Assembly (NCBI RefSeq): GCF_021190915.1
Contig: NZ_JAIOAP010000005.1
Coordinates: 62,001-126,000 of the forward strand
DNA length: 64,000 bases
Source: Cohnella silvisoli
GTDB taxonomy: Bacteria; Bacillota; Bacilli; Paenibacillales; Paenibacillaceae
Reading direction: 5' to 3'
Shown here piece after piece: positions 62,695 through 64,000 of the stretch (within the stretch, counting starts at the first letter, position 1; each line of letters begins with the position of its first letter). The translations under genes and the position numbers were made by a program. Under the pieces are notes generated by a model. It did not search any database. It saw nothing but the letters and a program-made list of their open reading frames with translations, and was not told the DNA's origin.

Positions 62695-64000
62695 GTGAGA
62701 GGAATCAAGATCGGCGTTTCTCTGGCTGTTATCCTTCTCGTCGTTTGCGGCGCCTATATATTGTTGCACAACGGATGGTCAGGATCGCGCGATTCGGACA
62801 CGGATCAAGGAAACAACCCAGAGAAGCTTACTTTGAAGTTTTTCATCAGCGGTCCGCCCGAATCAACATTGCCTGAATCAGAAAAGGATTTCGTTCTGCA
62901 AGCCATTGAAAGTAAGTTTGACGTCAACTTGGAAGTCACTGTCATGGCTCCTGGCGAAGATTATACCGAGACTCTGGCGGCGAAGCTGGCAGCCAACGAC
63001 CCGCCCGACATGTGGCTGAATATCAGCACGGACGGCGGAGCTAAATATACGCTCGATAATGTGTTGGCGGACATGTCCTACTATGCAAATCCGTCCACTA
63101 TGCCAAACTATTTTAAGTATTGGATTAGCGAAAAAGAGCTTCGCGAATACCAGGTGCACAACAAATTTGCCCGCGCGCCAATTCCCTATGATCGAAAATC
63201 GTACCGCGCTTACTATATACGCAAAGATTGGCTGGACCATCTTGGGCTGAGCATACCGCAAACCTACGAACAATACGTCGAAGTGCTTCATGCCTTTACT
63301 TATGATGATCCGGACGGCAATGGTATCAACGATACTTATGGCTTCACAACTGCGGGCAACGGGAATAGCATTTCCTTGGAATGGCCGGAATATATCAAGA
63401 ACGGCCTTCTATTTCCAGCTTATTACGAGAACAATCAATTGGTCGACATGCAGACGGATGTGCGCGTTGGACAAACCGTGACGGATATTGTCAAGATCAT
63501 GAATGAAGGTGTGATTGATCCGGAATGGTTTCTAAACTCGCCGCGAAGGGAGTTCGACAAAGCCGTTCAAGGCAAAGCAGGAATTATTATGGGTGATACG
63601 GCAGACTTCGCGTTGGACTCGAACCGAGACAGCCTGCAATCAAGAAGCCGTATCGTCAATCCGCATGCTAATTGGGTACCTTTCAACCCGTTCGGCAATC
63701 GACCGCTGCGTGTGGCGGTTGCCGCCAATTATCCATTCGTTTTCTCCAACAATACGGCCGGCGCCAAACCCGAAAAACTGATGAAGACGGCGAGCATTCT
63801 CGACTGGCTGGCAGGCGAGGAAGGCTACTTGCTAACTCATTACGGCTTGGAAGGAAAACATTATACGCGGGAAGGAAACCGGATAACTCTAATTCCGGAA
63901 GCGATTGAAAAGGATATTCGTCTTCAAGGAGATTTCCTGCAAATCTGGGACTTCTTCACTCCCGATGCGCCTGAAGTTCTGGGCTTTACTATTCTCGATC
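62695..64000 (+). CDS. LplA-type extracellular solute-binding protein, N-terminal part (cut by the window end)
   Basis: An open frame runs from GTG 62695 to the right edge (435 codons seen). GGAGG at 62681-62685 sets the start. The N-terminus is a membrane helix (about 4-24, IGVSLAVILLVVCGAYILLH); LVVC is a poor lipobox, so it may be anchored by an uncleaved helix. The mature part shows LplA features: DDPDGNGINDTYGF, AYYIRKDWLDHLGLSIPQTYEQY and a binding-protein fold throughout. It is divergent from the membrane AraC regulator, with 184 bases between them. Permease genes probably follow outside the window. Confidence 0.88.
   Translation, partial: MRGIKIGVSLAVILLVVCGAYILLHNGWSGSRDSDTDQGNNPEKLTLKFFISGPPESTLPESEKDFVLQAIESKFDVNLEVTVMAPGEDYTETLAAKLAANDPPDMWLNISTDGGAKYTLDNVLADMSYYANPSTMPNYFKYWISEKELREYQVHNKFARAPIPYDRKSYRAYYIRKDWLDHLGLSIPQTYEQYVEVLHAFTYDDPDGNGINDTYGFTTAGNGNSISLEWPEYIKNGLLFPAYYENNQLVDMQTDVRVGQTVTDIVKIMNEGVIDPEWFLNSPRREFDKAVQGKAGIIMGDTADFALDSNRDSLQSRSRIVNPHANWVPFNPFGNRPLRVAVAANYPFVFSNNTAGAKPEKLMKTASILDWLAGEEGYLLTHYGLEGKHYTREGNRITLIPEAIEKDIRLQGDFLQIWDFFTPDAPEVLGFTILD

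Noticed and set aside
1..64000. CRISPR arrays, tRNA/rRNA genes, prophage or an intact transposase
   Set aside because: No regularly spaced repeats, cloverleaf or rRNA-like stretches, and no transposase or phage protein were recognised on either strand.

Overview
The window reads as a chromosomal stretch from a low-to-mid GC Gram-positive bacterium of the Paenibacillaceae (Paenibacillus/Cohnella type). The grounds are strong GGAGG-type ribosome binding sites with many GTG and TTG starts, lipoprotein solute-binding proteins paired with two permeases and no ATPase gene, LplA/LplB/LplC-type and YesM/YesN-type modules, and a very high density of secreted and intracellular glycoside hydrolases. No rRNA, tRNA, CRISPR array, phage gene or intact insertion sequence was seen. 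The genus is an inference.

Layout. (1) 1-6330: the tail of a secreted protein, then a leftward operon nanE - binding protein - permease - permease - unclassified hydrolase, with a divergent AraC regulator at 6565-7419. (2) 7721-12124: a rightward, translationally coupled operon of a DegT-type sugar aminotransferase, two Gfo/Idh/MocA proteins and a small ceramidase-like amidase. (3) 12125-13560: a gene graveyard with a MITE-like inverted repeat, a broken response regulator and a broken ABC-2 permease. (4) 13579-26594: a GH78 alpha-L-rhamnosidase, then a leftward operon binding protein - permease - permease - two large modular secreted hydrolase-like proteins, with a divergent AraC gene at 25746. 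(5) 26595-27251: an atypical SDR protein. (6) 27408-40978: a leftward eight-gene locus (YesM-type kinase, YesN-type regulator, LplA, LplB, LplC, an intracellular GHL6-type hydrolase, a frameshifted secreted GH42-like protein with Ig-like domains, Gfo/Idh). (7) 41165-51077: a leftward catabolic gene set (aminotransferase, zinc dehydrogenase, GntR, M20 deacylase, RidA, metallo-hydrolase, Gfo/Idh, FAH-family enzyme, large hydrolase). (8) 51216-62510: intracellular and secreted DUF4838-type hydrolases, a third binding-protein/permease set, and a membrane-anchored AraC regulator. (9) 62695-64000: the start of another LplA-type binding protein, cut by the window end.

How it works together. Each locus follows one plan: a secreted or surface hydrolase trims a complex glycan, a CUT1 ABC transporter imports oligosaccharides (energised by an ATPase encoded elsewhere, as is usual for this family), cytoplasmic hydrolases finish the job, and Gfo/Idh-type enzymes oxidise unusual sugars. 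Three loci carry enzymes for nitrogen-bearing sugars (NanE; DegT aminotransferase plus amidase; class V aminotransferase plus M20 deacylase plus RidA), so acylated amino sugars are a recurring inferred theme.

The most promising undescribed items are the GntR-linked set, which has two matching candidate operators (48829-48844 and 51160-51175); the DegT/Gfo/Gfo/amidase operon; and two paralogous TIM-barrel proteins in which extra modules have been inserted inside folded domains.
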